Source: Comamonas_C sp026954015 (GTDB lineage Bacteria > Pseudomonadota > Gammaproteobacteria > Burkholderiales > Burkholderiaceae_C). From it: a DNA stretch of 64,000 nucleotides. Below the pieces are notes generated by a model, which worked only from the letters and a program-made list of their open reading frames with translations, was not told where the DNA came from and searched no databases. Every line of letters begins with the position of its first letter. The stretch's first letter is position 1. This document shows, one piece after another, positions 45,147-53,570 of this stretch. Position numbers and translations under genes: made by a program. The stretch spans positions 120,644 to 184,643 of the forward strand of contig JAPSFS010000009.1 of NCBI GenBank assembly GCA_035063785.1, given 5' to 3'.

Positions 45147-45809
45147 ATGAACATGAAGATGCACACACTGTCGATCGCCTGCGCCGCCCTGCTGGGCCTG
45201 GGTTTCACCACCGCCACGCCGGTGATGGCGCAGGGCCACGCGCACGCCGCCACCGCGCCTGCCGCAACGAATGCGCCCAACCTGCACAAGGCCATGCGCG
45301 CACTCTGGCACGGGCACGTCGTGACCACGCGTGACTACGCGCTCGCGGTGTTTGCGGGTGACAAGGCGGGTGCCGACAAGGCCGCCAACGCCGTCGTGGC
45401 CAATGCCAAGGACATCACCGGCGCCGTGGCGGGCTTCTATGGCCAGCCCGCGGGTGACGCGCTGCTCAAGCTGCTCGCGGGACACTGGGGCGCCGTCAAG
45501 GCGCTGACGGATTCCGCGCACGCGGGCAATGCCGCGGGTGAAGACAAGGCGCTGCAGGACGCCGTGGCCAACGCAGGCGAAATTTCCAAATTCCTCGCCG
45601 GTGCCAACCCGAACTGGAAGGCGGCGGACCTCAACAGCGGTCTGATCGCCCACTTCGGCCACCACAAATCGCAGGTGGACATGATGGCCGCCAAGGCGCC
45701 GCAGGACAAGCAGGATGCTGAATGGAAGGCCATGCAGGATCACATGGATGCGATCGCGGACGTGCTCACCGACGGCATCGCCAAGCAGTTCCCGAACAAG
45801 GTGAACTGA
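45147..45809 (+). CDS. small exported helical protein of unknown function
   Basis: 220 residues. ATG 45147 is preceded by GGAGAG. A signal peptide of about 29 residues ends TPVMAQGHA. The mature part has several His (GHAHAA, LWHGHVVTTRDY, HWGAVK, HFGHHKSQVDMM) and amphipathic helices built on Ala and Lys. It looks like a helical bundle that could bind metal, but no family was recognised with confidence. A strong terminator follows, so it is a single-gene unit. Confidence 0.75.
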   Translation: MNMKMHTLSIACAALLGLGFTTATPVMAQGHAHAATAPAATNAPNLHKAMRALWHGHVVTTRDYALAVFAGDKAGADKAANAVVANAKDITGAVAGFYGQPAGDALLKLLAGHWGAVKALTDSAHAGNAAGEDKALQDAVANAGEISKFLAGANPNWKAADLNSGLIAHFGHHKSQVDMMAAKAPQDKQDAEWKAMQDHMDAIADVLTDGIAKQFPNKVN

Positions 45810-45855
45810 GCCACCTCTGCGCTGCGCCGTGATGCTGGCGCAGCGCACCAAGGAA

Positions 45856-45882
45856 AGCAGCCGCAGGCCGGCTGCTTTTTTT
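45856..45882 (+). terminator. rho-independent terminator
   Basis: AGCAGCCG-CAGGC-CGGCTGCT is a perfect 8-bp stem followed by a run of T, 47 bases after the stop codon of the exported-protein gene. Confidence 0.9.
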
Positions 45883-45910
45883 GTGGCCGTCACACCGCCG
45901 CAGGCACTCT

Positions 45911-45965
45911 GTTTTGAATAGCTGTCCGCGCTTGCTGTACAAGCGCCAGCTGCCGTTTTTATTCC
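45911..45965. repeat. dispersed palindrome, copy 3
   Basis: TTTTGAATAGCTGTCC, then GCGCTTGCTGTACAAGCGC (45928-45946), then CAGCTGCCGTTTTTATTCC: the full repeat with flanks, just past the terminator and 33 bases before the stop codon of the diiron gene. Confidence 0.8.
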
Positions 45966-45998
45966 CGTCCTGAGGTCGCCGGGAGAGCGGCGCCCCAC

Positions 45999-47219
45999 TC
46001 ACATGAAATTGCGCGTGTGCAGCAGCGCCAGCCGCTCGGCATCGGCGCGCTCGAACCCCAGGCGCAGCAGCCGCGTGAGGCGCCCGCCCGCCATGTCCTG
46101 CACGAGGGTCTGCACACGCCCGAACCCCTGGTGCACGGCCTGCGGCGCCAGGCTGCCCGCGGCGATGAGGACGAGCGCGTCGAACACCTCCTCGTTCAGC
46201 CCCGAGGTGCCCGCCAGCGCGTCGTGGCGCTGTTCCATCGCGCGCGCCAGGCGCAGGCGCAGCGCGGGCTCGCCGCGCAGGCGCTGCAGCAGGTGCGACA
46301 TGCCCAGCGCCACGTGGCGCGCCTCGTCGCGCGCGGCCAGGCGTCCGATCTGGCGTGTGAGCGCGTCGGGGCCGTATTCGGCCAGAAAGTGCAGCAGGTT
46401 CACGAAGCTGCCCTCGCCCTGCACCGAAAGCAGAAAGCTCGCCACCGAAAAATCGGGCTCGTCCAGCAGGCTCCTGAGCGAGGCCTGGCCGCCCGCGGTG
46501 GAAAGCGCGGGTTCGCCGCCACTCAGGCGGATGCGGCGCGTGAACACCTCGATGTGGCGCGCTTCGTCCGCCACCTGGATCGCGAGCGCCGCCTGCAGCT
46601 CGCGGTAGTGCGGGTGGATCTGGCCGAGGAAGCGCGCGGGCACGAGCAGCGCGGCGTTTTCGTTCTCGACCATGTAGGTCATCACCTGGACGACGGCGGC
46701 CTCGACCTCGGGCGGGTGGGTGAGCGCCACGCTCCAGTCGAGCGCCACGTCCGGGTCCCACTGCGCGGCGACGGCCTGCGCGTACAGGTCGGCGGCGTTG
46801 TCGGCCCAGAGCTCGTCCTTGCGGGCCAGCCGGAAGGCGAACGCGGGCGAGCCCGCCTCCACGCGCGCGCCGCGCGCGGCCAGGCCCCAGGTGGGCTCGG
46901 CCTGCGCCAGCACGGCGCCGCTCACGCGGGGGTCGGCGTGGCCGGTGTGCGCGGCGTCGCGCCAGCGTCCGGCCTCGGCGCCGCCGCGTGTCACCAGCGC
47001 CTGGGCGTGCGCGTCGTCCGCCCACGCGAGCGCATGGCCCTGCGCGCGGCACCAGTGCGCCAGTTGCGCCTGCCAGCCGCTCGCGTGGCCGCTCACGCGC
47101 AGCGGCGTGCCCACGGGCAGGCGCGCGAGCGCGTGCTTCACCAGCAGGTGCGCGCCGGCGTCGAAGCCCAGCGACTCAATATCGATAGTCGCTGGCGAGG
47201 ATGTTTCCGCGGTCGTCAT
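45999..47219 (-). CDS. ferritin-like diiron protein with TusA-like N-terminus
   Basis: 406 residues. Residues about 10-70 look like a TusA/SirA fold (IDIESLGFDAGAHLLVKHAL, then LRVSGHASGWQAQLAHWCRA), but the catalytic CP motif of TusA is absent. Residues about 165-400 form a four-helix ferritin-like domain with two metal-binding sets: VENENAALL with EARHIEVF, and GEGSFVNLLHFLAE with RDEARHVALG. This is the pattern of diiron oxygenases/oxidases. It begins 44 bases inside the PhnD-like gene, so the two are co-translated. The substrate is unknown. Confidence 0.75.
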   Translation of the reverse strand: MTTAETSSPATIDIESLGFDAGAHLLVKHALARLPVGTPLRVSGHASGWQAQLAHWCRAQGHALAWADDAHAQALVTRGGAEAGRWRDAAHTGHADPRVSGAVLAQAEPTWGLAARGARVEAGSPAFAFRLARKDELWADNAADLYAQAVAAQWDPDVALDWSVALTHPPEVEAAVVQVMTYMVENENAALLVPARFLGQIHPHYRELQAALAIQVADEARHIEVFTRRIRLSGGEPALSTAGGQASLRSLLDEPDFSVASFLLSVQGEGSFVNLLHFLAEYGPDALTRQIGRLAARDEARHVALGMSHLLQRLRGEPALRLRLARAMEQRHDALAGTSGLNEEVFDALVLIAAGSLAPQAVHQGFGRVQTLVQDMAGGRLTRLLRLGFERADAERLALLHTRNFM

Positions 47220-48036
47220 AAAAGCCTTGCTCCGTGCTTGCGCGCTCCAGCAGCCTGAAGCCGTCCACGCGGCCCGCCCGCCATGCGCGCAGGCCTTCCA
47301 GCTCCAGCAGCGGGCGTACCTGCGCGTCGTTCCAGTCCATCGCCAGCAGCAGCTCGGCGAAGCGGCGCGACGCCTCGTCGTCCACGCCGGGGCTCACGGT
47401 CATGGTGCAGTGGTCGTACAGGCCGGTGGTGGCGAGCACGCGCGTGCCGCCCGCGGGCAGCAGCCCTTCCTTGGCAAAGGCGGCGTGGTTGCCCGCGATC
47501 ATCCAGCTTGCGGCGACCTCCCCGGCCAGCATGGCCACGGCCGCGTCGCGCTCGCCGCCGATATGGTCGCCATGCTTGCCGCCGAGCACGTCAAAGCGCC
47601 GCACGGTGTAATCCCGGCCGGGCACGAGGCCCCCTTCGTGCTGCAGGTGGTCGAGCGGGATCAGCGTGGCCTGCGGCGAGTCGATGGCGCCAAAGCCCAC
47701 CACCTTGCCCTGGAGGTCGGCGAGCGAGCGCACGGGGCTGCTCGCGGGGACGACGAGCACCGATTGCAGGCCCTGGTCGCTGTCGCGCATCACGAGCGAG
47801 CGCACCGCCTGCCCACGCGCGCGGGCCATGCGGTCGGCGCGCACCCAGGCGAGCGGCGAATTCCAGGCGAAGGCGATGTCGCCCTTGAACTGCGCCTGCA
47901 CCTGCGTTTCGTAGTTGGAATACAGCGTGTAGTCCATCGCGAAGCCGCGCTCGCCCAGGTAGGTCTTGAAGCCCTCCCAGATGGTGACGACCTTGGGCGC
48001 GTAGGCCACGGCGCCGAGCATGAAGGTTGGTGCCAT
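47176..48036 (-). CDS. PhnD/SsuA/transferrin-like substrate-binding protein without signal peptide
   Basis: 286 residues from ATG 48036 (MAPTFMLGAVAYAPKVVTIW). It has the PhnD-like binding fold: YSNYETQVQAQFKGDIAFAW, SSPVRSLADLQGKVVGFGAID and ERDAAVAMLAGEVAASW. No export signal or lipobox precedes it, and no permease or ATPase gene is nearby, so it may be a cytoplasmic ligand-binding subunit of the adjacent diiron protein rather than a transporter part. Confidence 0.75.
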   Translation of the reverse strand: MAPTFMLGAVAYAPKVVTIWEGFKTYLGERGFAMDYTLYSNYETQVQAQFKGDIAFAWNSPLAWVRADRMARARGQAVRSLVMRDSDQGLQSVLVVPASSPVRSLADLQGKVVGFGAIDSPQATLIPLDHLQHEGGLVPGRDYTVRRFDVLGGKHGDHIGGERDAAVAMLAGEVAASWMIAGNHAAFAKEGLLPAGGTRVLATTGLYDHCTMTVSPGVDDEASRRFAELLLAMDWNDAQVRPLLELEGLRAWRAGRVDGFRLLERASTEQGFYDDRGNILASDYRY

Positions 48037-48041
48037 GGGGT

Positions 48042-48269
48042 TCACTCCTTGGGGGTGGCGGCATCGCACAGCGCGGTGCCGATGGAGCACGACGCGAGCA
48101 GCGTGGCGAACACCGGCATCTCGTCGTTGTTCATCGCGTCCGCGCCGCTGCCGTCGGCGCCCAGCGCATCAAGCGCCGCGCACGGAAAGCGCGCCTCGCG
48201 GTCGGTGGCCTCGGCAGCGGGCGCGACGATGTCGCGCACGATGGGTTCGAGCGTTTGAAGAAAAGTCAT
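48042..48269 (-). CDS. short protein resembling the N-terminus of acyl-CoA dehydrogenases
   Basis: 75 residues from ATG 48269. VRDIVAPAAEATDREARFP followed by CAALDALGADG matches the first helices of acyl-CoA dehydrogenases. Then the chain goes through MNNDEMPVFATLLASCSIGT and stops. The FAD- and acyl-binding parts are absent. It ends 5 bases before the PhnD-like start, so it is translated with that gene. Either a gene remnant or a small third subunit; the good frame and spacing favour real expression. Confidence 0.6.
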   Translation of the reverse strand: MTFLQTLEPIVRDIVAPAAEATDREARFPCAALDALGADGSGADAMNNDEMPVFATLLASCSIGTALCDAATPKE

Positions 48270-48420
48270 GCAGTCTCCGTAATGACGGCGGACGTCGACC
48301 GGAGCAGGCCGGTGCGGGCATCCATCCAGGGTTGGGGTAACGCTGCAATGGACACACGACCGCGTGGCGCATCTTCGCGTGCAGAACCTGCAACAGCGCC
48401 CCACGGCAGTCATCGGCGTG

Positions 48421-48451
48421 GCACGCCCGCGCGGGTGGGGCGCGGGCGTGC
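48421..48451 (-). terminator. strong GC-rich hairpin downstream of the cobamide aminotransferase gene
   Basis: GCACGCCCGCGC, 7-base loop, GCGCGGGCGTGC: a 12-bp stem, 15 bases past the stop codon at 48466. No T-run follows on the minus strand, so termination would be inefficient or Rho-assisted. Confidence 0.5.
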
Positions 48452-48465
48452 GCAATTCTATGCGG

Positions 48466-49554
48466 CTACGGGCGAACCGCGGGGGTGGTCGAACCGGGCC
48501 CGTTTGGCGCGCCGGACACGACACCGGCGGGCGATGACGGCCCCGTATCCGACAGCGCGGCCCACAGCGCCCGCCACGCCTGCGGCGACGCCACCGCGAT
48601 GCGCACGCGCCCCGGCAGGCCGAAGCTGGCGCAATCGCGCAGCTTGATGCCGCGCACGCGCAGCGCGGCAAGCCAGGTTTGCAGGTCAAAACCGGCTCCA
48701 GCGCTTGCCAGGTTTGCGTGGGCAGCGACGAAAAAGTTGGCGTCACCGGGCTCCACCTGCCAGCCCGCCGCGCGCAGTGCCGCCACCTGCGCGCGCTTGC
48801 ACGCGCGCAGTTGCGCGCGGCAGGCGGCAAGCCAGTCGTGGCAGGGCGCGCTGGCCCAGGCGTGCAGCAGCGCCACGCCGTGCGCGCCTATGGGCCACGA
48901 GGGGGCCAGGCCGCGCACGCGCGCGAGCAGCGCGGGGTCGGCGCCCGGCGGCGCCACGGCATACGCCGCGCGCACGCCCGTGAGGCCCAGCGCCTTGTTG
49001 GGCGTGACAAGGCGCCAGACGCGGTCGAGCGCGGGCGCATCCAGGCTCGCCGCGCCGCTCAGGCGCAGCGGCTCGTAGGCCTGGTCGAGCACCAGCGTCT
49101 GGCCTGCGCGCAGCGCCGCCACGCGCGCGGCCAGACCCGTGTCGGGCTGGCCCAGCGGGCTGCCGGGCTCGCACGCCCAGAGCAGCGCGGCGGTGCCCGG
49201 ATCGTCGGTGGACACCAGCGCGGCGGCGTGCGCGGCGCGGGCGTAGTCGCCATAGGCGGGCGCGGGCAGCCACACGCGCGCCGCTGGCCCCGCGTGCAGC
49301 GCCACGGCCACGCTGATGCGCTGGATGAATTCGCTGGCGCTGGCCGCGAGCACGACGCGCTCCGGCGCCACGCCGTGCCACGCGGCCAGCTGCACCGCGA
49401 GCGCGGTGTAGGTGGGGTCGGGGTAGTGGCGCGCATCCACCGCCTGCAGCGCGCGCAGCGCGGCGGGGTACGGACCGCAGGCGTTGGCGTTGGTGGAGAG
49501 GTCGTGCAGCGGCACGCCCAGCGCGTCCGGCCCGCCGTGGGCAGGCGTCAGCAT
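48466..49554 (-). CDS. cobD: PLP-dependent threonine-phosphate decarboxylase-like enzyme (cobamide side chain)
   Basis: 362 residues from ATG 49554. Class I aminotransferase fold: LHDLSTNANACGPYPAALRA, the PLP Lys in LVTPNKALGLTGVRAAYAV, and GLPGRVRIAVASP near the end. In the Salmonella naming it is CobD (makes aminopropanol phosphate for the nucleotide loop); the Pseudomonas name is CobC. It lies next to cbiB, its partner step. A stretch at about 48680-48712 resembles the dispersed palindrome. Confidence 0.85.
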   Translation of the reverse strand: MLTPAHGGPDALGVPLHDLSTNANACGPYPAALRALQAVDARHYPDPTYTALAVQLAAWHGVAPERVVLAASASEFIQRISVAVALHAGPAARVWLPAPAYGDYARAAHAAALVSTDDPGTAALLWACEPGSPLGQPDTGLAARVAALRAGQTLVLDQAYEPLRLSGAASLDAPALDRVWRLVTPNKALGLTGVRAAYAVAPPGADPALLARVRGLAPSWPIGAHGVALLHAWASAPCHDWLAACRAQLRACKRAQVAALRAAGWQVEPGDANFFVAAHANLASAGAGFDLQTWLAALRVRGIKLRDCASFGLPGRVRIAVASPQAWRALWAALSDTGPSSPAGVVSGAPNGPGSTTPAVRP

Positions 49555-49567
49555 GGGTACGCTCCTG

Positions 49568-49610
49568 ATAAAAGAGCTGCTTGCGCTTGCTGGACAAGCG
49601 CCAGAGGCCG
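49568..49610. repeat. dispersed palindrome, copy 4
   Basis: AAAAGAGCTGCTT, then GCGCTTGCTGGACAAGCGC (49583-49601), then CAGAGGCCG. It fills the 73-base gap between the cbiB stop and the aminotransferase start. Confidence 0.75.
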
Positions 49611-49627
49611 ATTCGTCATGAAATCTT

Positions 49628-50605
49628 TCACGCCCACAGCGCCACCCCGGCGCAGGCCAGCAGCGTAGCCGCCACCGCCGCGCGCGAGGCGATGGCGCAG
49701 GCGCGCAGCAGATCGGCAGGCTCGGGCGCGCGGGCGCCCTCGCCCAGCACGTACACGCCGGGCTTGCCCAGGCGCACGCCCAGCACCAGCGCCATCGCCC
49801 CCATGGGCCAGCCGCCGTTGGGCGAGGGCGTGCGCGCCGCCTCGCGCGGCAGGCGCCGCCAGCCGCGCAGGCCGCCCAGAGCGCCGATGAGCAGCGCGGT
49901 GAGGCGCGCGGGCAGCCAGCACAGCACGTCGTCGGCGCGCGCGGCCCAGGTGCCTGCGCGGCGAAAGTCGCGCCCCGCGCGCACGCCGCGGTAGCCCCAC
50001 ATCGCATCGGCGGTGTTGGCAAAGCGCAGCAGCACCGCGCCCGGCAGCCCGAGCAGCGCAAACCAGAACAGCGGCGCCACCAGCGAATCGTTCAGGTTCT
50101 CGGCCAGGCTCTCGATGGCGCTCTCGCGTACTTCGGTGGCATCCAGCTGCACGACGTCGCGGCTCACGAGGCGCGCCAGTTGCGCGCGGCCCTCGTCCAG
50201 CGAATCAGCGAGCGCCTGCTGCACCGCCAGCACCTCGTCGTGCAGCATGGCCCAGGCGAGCAGGGGCTTGAGCAGCAGCGCGAACATGGGCACCGCGGCC
50301 CAGTCGGGCAGGCGCAGCACACCGACCTGCACCAGCCACGCCAGTACCACAAGAACGACAGCCCCGGCACACCACGCGAGCGCTCCACGCAGGAAGGCGC
50401 GCAGGTCCCCGTTCTCTGATTGCGGCGCATCCGCCGCAGGGGCGATCCAGCGACCCGCCCACGCGAGGTAGCGCCCCATCCACACCACGGGATGCCAGCG
50501 CGCGGGCGGCTCGCCGAACAAGCGGTCCATTGCCAGCGCCAGCGCAGGCACCATGCACAGCCACACGCCCAGCGCCGCACCCCACGGCGCGCCCGCAAGG
50601 CCCAT
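49628..50605 (-). CDS. cbiB: adenosylcobinamide-phosphate synthase
   Basis: 325 residues, membrane, from ATG 50605. Motifs: ALAMDRLFGEPPARWHPVVWMG, here cited only in part as the conserved GEPPARWHPV, then LVSRDVVQLDATEVRESAIE and LAENLNDSLVAPLFW, RFANTADAMWGYR, and SPNGGWPMGAMA. It attaches the aminopropanol linker to cobyric acid. Called cobD in the Pseudomonas naming. The ATG shares one base with the ogt stop codon (TGATG). Confidence 0.92.
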   Translation of the reverse strand: MGLAGAPWGAALGVWLCMVPALALAMDRLFGEPPARWHPVVWMGRYLAWAGRWIAPAADAPQSENGDLRAFLRGALAWCAGAVVLVVLAWLVQVGVLRLPDWAAVPMFALLLKPLLAWAMLHDEVLAVQQALADSLDEGRAQLARLVSRDVVQLDATEVRESAIESLAENLNDSLVAPLFWFALLGLPGAVLLRFANTADAMWGYRGVRAGRDFRRAGTWAARADDVLCWLPARLTALLIGALGGLRGWRRLPREAARTPSPNGGWPMGAMALVLGVRLGKPGVYVLGEGARAPEPADLLRACAIASRAAVAATLLACAGVALWA

Positions 50606-51141
50606 CAGGCAGGCAGCGCCAGCGCGCGCTCGCCGCGCTCCATGGCCAGCAGCCACTCCTTGCGCGCCACGCCGCCGCCGTAGCCCGTGAGGCTGCCGTC
50701 GCTGCCGATCACGCGGTGGCAGGGCACGATGAGGCTGATCTTGTTGTTGCCATTGGCAGCGGCCACCGCGCGCGTGGCGGTGGGCTTGCCGATGGAGCGC
50801 GCCTGCTCGGCGTAGCTGCGCGTCTGGCCGTAGGGGATGGCGAGCAGCGCATGCCACACGCTTTGCTGAAACGGCGTTCCGACCAGGTCCAGCGGCACAT
50901 CAAACGTGCGCCGCTTGCCCTCGAAATACTCGGCCAGCTCGCGCCCGAGCTGCGCGGTGAGCGCGTTCTTGCCCGGTCGCGCCGGGCCGCCACGCGCGGC
51001 CTCCACCTGCGCGATCTCGCGCGCGAGGCCTTTCGTGCGTTCGCTGAATTCCAGCAAACACAGGCCGTGCTCGGAAAACAGCGCGAGCATGTCGCCCAAC
51101 GGCGTGCAACAGGTGTGCGAGATCAAGGACATGGTGGGCAT
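50605..51141 (-). CDS. ogt: methylated-DNA--protein-cysteine methyltransferase
   Basis: 178 residues from ATG 51141 (ATG 51132 also possible). Active site IVPCHRVIGSDGSLTGYGGG with the acceptor Cys; helix-turn-helix part TPFQQSVWHALLAIPYGQTR. It removes methyl groups from O6-methylguanine, one turnover per protein. Coupled to cbiB by a 1-base overlap although unrelated in function. Confidence 0.93.
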   Translation of the reverse strand: MPTMSLISHTCCTPLGDMLALFSEHGLCLLEFSERTKGLAREIAQVEAARGGPARPGKNALTAQLGRELAEYFEGKRRTFDVPLDLVGTPFQQSVWHALLAIPYGQTRSYAEQARSIGKPTATRAVAAANGNNKISLIVPCHRVIGSDGSLTGYGGGVARKEWLLAMERGERALALPA

Positions 51142-51172
51142 CGTAGCGCCAATCGGGCCGGAAGTCAGGCGC

Positions 51173-51209
51173 AAAAAAACGGGCCGCCGTGGATTGCACA
51201 CGGCGGCCC
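51173..51209 (-). terminator. rho-independent terminator
   Basis: Read on the minus strand: GGGCCGCCGTG, 7-base loop, CACGGCGGCCC, one G, then seven T. It ends the small exported-protein gene at 51244 and isolates ogt from it. Confidence 0.88.
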
Positions 51210-51243
51210 GCACCCGCACCACAGGCACGCGCATACGCGCGGC

Positions 51244-51588
51244 TCAGTCAAGATACAACTGGCGCATCGCCTCGTGTTCCGCAACGGTTTCAGAGCGCAA
51301 CGCGTCCTTCACCTCGGACCGCGTGACGTCGGACCGGGCCGACGGCATGAGCGGCAGGCCGGCCACCTCACCAAACTTCAGCGTGTCGTCGCGCATCGCG
51401 GCCACGGCGCCTTGTGTCACCGCGGCGCGCGTCGTGACACTCGTGAGCGCGGGCGACGCGATGACGGAGGCGGATTCACCATAGAACGGCTGGGCGGCGC
51501 CCGCCACCGCGAAACTCTGCACACCTAGGGCCGAGGCGGCGGCAAGACCGGCCACCAGTACGAAATGGTTGAAACGACGTTGAAGCAT
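51244..51588 (-). CDS. small exported protein (DUF4148-like)
   Basis: 114 residues. ATG 51588 is preceded by AAGGAGA. A signal peptide ends VAGAAQPFYG. The C-terminal SDVTRSEVKDALRSETVAEH recalls the SRAEV-type motif of DUF4148 proteins, common in Burkholderiales. Role unknown. It is divergent from the COG4315 gene and its sigma factor operon and may be part of that regulon. Confidence 0.7.
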   Translation of the reverse strand: MLQRRFNHFVLVAGLAAASALGVQSFAVAGAAQPFYGESASVIASPALTSVTTRAAVTQGAVAAMRDDTLKFGEVAGLPLMPSARSDVTRSEVKDALRSETVAEHEAMRQLYLD

Positions 51589-51840
51589 GATCTTCTCCTT
51601 GAAGGTAAACATCCACGAGCCAGTCCCTGTTCATTGGTTGTTGCAAGATCACTCGCTCGTACTGTGTTGGATGCGCGGTCTTCGCAGGGTGTTTCAGCGG
51701 TATCGGGCACACATCGCGCGGCCCCGCTCCACGCCTGCGCTGTCGCGGGCCGCCGATTCGCGGCTCGTGGCGGCGCGATGGAATAAACCGCCCCGCCGCG
51801 GTGTTTGTACGGACATCATCACTGTGTTTCAGGAACTCCC

Positions 51841-52209
51841 ATGCGCTTGACTTTGATCGCCGCGACGCTGTTCACGGCCAGCTCCATCGCCTGCGCGCAG
51901 CAGGCGCCCGCCAAGGTGCAGGACGGCGCGCTCGTCGGCCCCAACGGCATGACGCTCTACACCTTCGACAAGGATCAGCCCGGCAGCGGCAAATCGGCCT
52001 GCAACGGCCCGTGCATCGGCAACTGGCCAGCGCTGGCGGCCAGCGCCGGCGCCACGGCAAACGGCGACTACACCATCATCCAGCGCGACGACGGGGCACG
52101 CCAATGGGCCTACAAGGGCAAGCCGCTGTACTTCTGGGTGAAGGACGCCAAGCCGGGCGACCGCACGGGCGACGGTTTCAACAACGTCTGGCATCTCGCT
52201 CGCCCGTAA
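51841..52209 (+). CDS. secreted Yx(F/W)xxD-repeat protein (COG4315 type)
   Basis: 122 residues. A signal peptide of about 19 residues ends ACAQQAP. Then come GPNGMTLYTFDKDQPGSGKS, NGPCIGNWPAL, and WAYKGKPLYFWVKDAKPGD, with the repeated LYxF/W motif and two Cys that may form a disulphide. Family members are small envelope proteins of unknown role. It lies 27 bases before an ECF sigma factor gene and may be co-transcribed. Confidence 0.82.
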   Translation: MRLTLIAATLFTASSIACAQQAPAKVQDGALVGPNGMTLYTFDKDQPGSGKSACNGPCIGNWPALAASAGATANGDYTIIQRDDGARQWAYKGKPLYFWVKDAKPGDRTGDGFNNVWHLARP

Positions 52210-52236
52210 GACAACGCCGCGACGGCGCACGCTGGC

Positions 52237-52755
52237 ATGGATCGATCGTCCGTACTGGAGCACCTGCCCGCGTTACGCCGCTACGCGCGCGTGCTGACAG
52301 GCGACGCCTGGGCTGCGGACGATCTCGTGCAGGACACCCTCGAGCGCGCCTGCGGCAAGTGGCACCTGTGGCTGCCCGGCACCGACCTGCGCGCCTGGCT
52401 TTTCACGCTGATGCACCGCGTGTTCCTCAATCAGCGCCGCGCCAGCGCCAGCCGTCCGGCGATGCTGGCGCTGAGTGAGGAAGATGCGCAGCGGCGCAGC
52501 GTCACGCACGACCTGGACCATGCCATCGACCTGCAGCGCTGCCTGCTGAGCCTGCCCGAGGAGCAACGCAGCGCGCTGCTGCTGGTGACGCTGCAAGACC
52601 TGTCCTACACCGATGCCGCCAAGGTGCTGGGCGTGCCGGTGGGTACCATCATGTCCCGCCTGTCGCGCGCGCGCAGTCGGCTGCGCGCGCTGATGGACGA
52701 GCCCCCGAACGCCGGAACGCGCGTGGGCATCACGCCCTTGCGCCGCCGCGGATGA
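52237..52755 (+). CDS. ECF RNA polymerase sigma factor
   Basis: 172 residues. Region 2: YARVLTGDAWAADDLVQDTL and DLRAWLFTLMHRVFLNQRR. Region 4: LPEEQRSALLLVTLQDLSYT, then AAKVLGVPVGTIMSRLSRAR. Its stop overlaps the anti-sigma start (ATGA), so the two are made together. It probably responds to an envelope signal through that partner. Confidence 0.92.
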   Translation: MDRSSVLEHLPALRRYARVLTGDAWAADDLVQDTLERACGKWHLWLPGTDLRAWLFTLMHRVFLNQRRASASRPAMLALSEEDAQRRSVTHDLDHAIDLQRCLLSLPEEQRSALLLVTLQDLSYTDAAKVLGVPVGTIMSRLSRARSRLRALMDEPPNAGTRVGITPLRRRG

Positions 52756-53570
52756 GCGAGATGAAACGCACGACGCCCGCACCTTCCTCCGACGAATTGC
52801 TGCACGCCCTGACCGACGGCCGGCTCGACGACGCGCAGGCCGCCGCGGCGCGCGAGGATCTGGACGAGACGGCGCGGCGCACCCTGCACGCCTGGCAGGC
52901 ACAGCGCCAGGCGCTGCGCGCGCTGCACGCCGCCCTGCCGGAAGAGCCCCTCCCGCCCACACTCGCCGCCGCCGCCCGTCGGCTGCAGGCACGGCATGCA
53001 CGGCGCGGCGCGGGATGGCGGCTTGGCGGCCTGGCCGCAACCGTGCTCCTCGCATTCGGCGCGGGCTGGGTGGCGCACGGTGCCGCGCCCACCAGCACGG
53101 CCGCCGCGCAGCTGGCGCAGCAGGCGCCAGCACAACGGTTCGCGCTGGCGGCCACCGCAGCGCATGCCGTGTTTCAGCCCGAGGTACGCCACCCGGTGGA
53201 AGTACCGGCCAGCGAGCAGGCGCAACTGCTGCAATGGCTGAGCAAACGCCTCGATCGCCCGCTGCGCGCGCCCGATCTGCGGGTCGACGGCTACACGTTG
53301 ATGGGCGGTCGGTTGCTGCCCGGTGACGGCGGCGGCACGCGGGCCCAGTTCATGTACCAGGATGCGGCCGGTGAACGGATCACGGTCTATCTCGGCGCGC
53401 TGCCCGCACGCGGCGGCACACCAGACGAAACCGCATTCCGTTTCGAACGCGACGGCAGCACCGGCGCCTTCTATTGGACGGACGGGGGGTTCGGCTATGC
53501 GCTCGTCGGCAGCCTGCCGCGCGAGCGGCTGCAGACGCTGGCGACGCGCGTGCACCAGCAATTGCCGTAA
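52752..53570 (+). CDS. membrane anti-sigma factor
   Basis: 272 residues: a cytoplasmic N-terminal part (residues 1-95, SSDELLHALTDGRLDDAQAA, the anti-sigma helix bundle), one membrane helix (LGGLAATVLLAFGAGWVAHG near 95-115), and a periplasmic domain (VDGYTLMGGRLLPGDGGGTR, then AQFMYQDAAGERITVYLG). Overlap with the sigma gene and this topology are typical of ChrR/RsiW-like regulators. The stop TAA lies at the edge of a palindromic element. Confidence 0.88.
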   Translation: MSEMKRTTPAPSSDELLHALTDGRLDDAQAAAAREDLDETARRTLHAWQAQRQALRALHAALPEEPLPPTLAAAARRLQARHARRGAGWRLGGLAATVLLAFGAGWVAHGAAPTSTAAAQLAQQAPAQRFALAATAAHAVFQPEVRHPVEVPASEQAQLLQWLSKRLDRPLRAPDLRVDGYTLMGGRLLPGDGGGTRAQFMYQDAAGERITVYLGALPARGGTPDETAFRFERDGSTGAFYWTDGGFGYALVGSLPRERLQTLATRVHQQLP

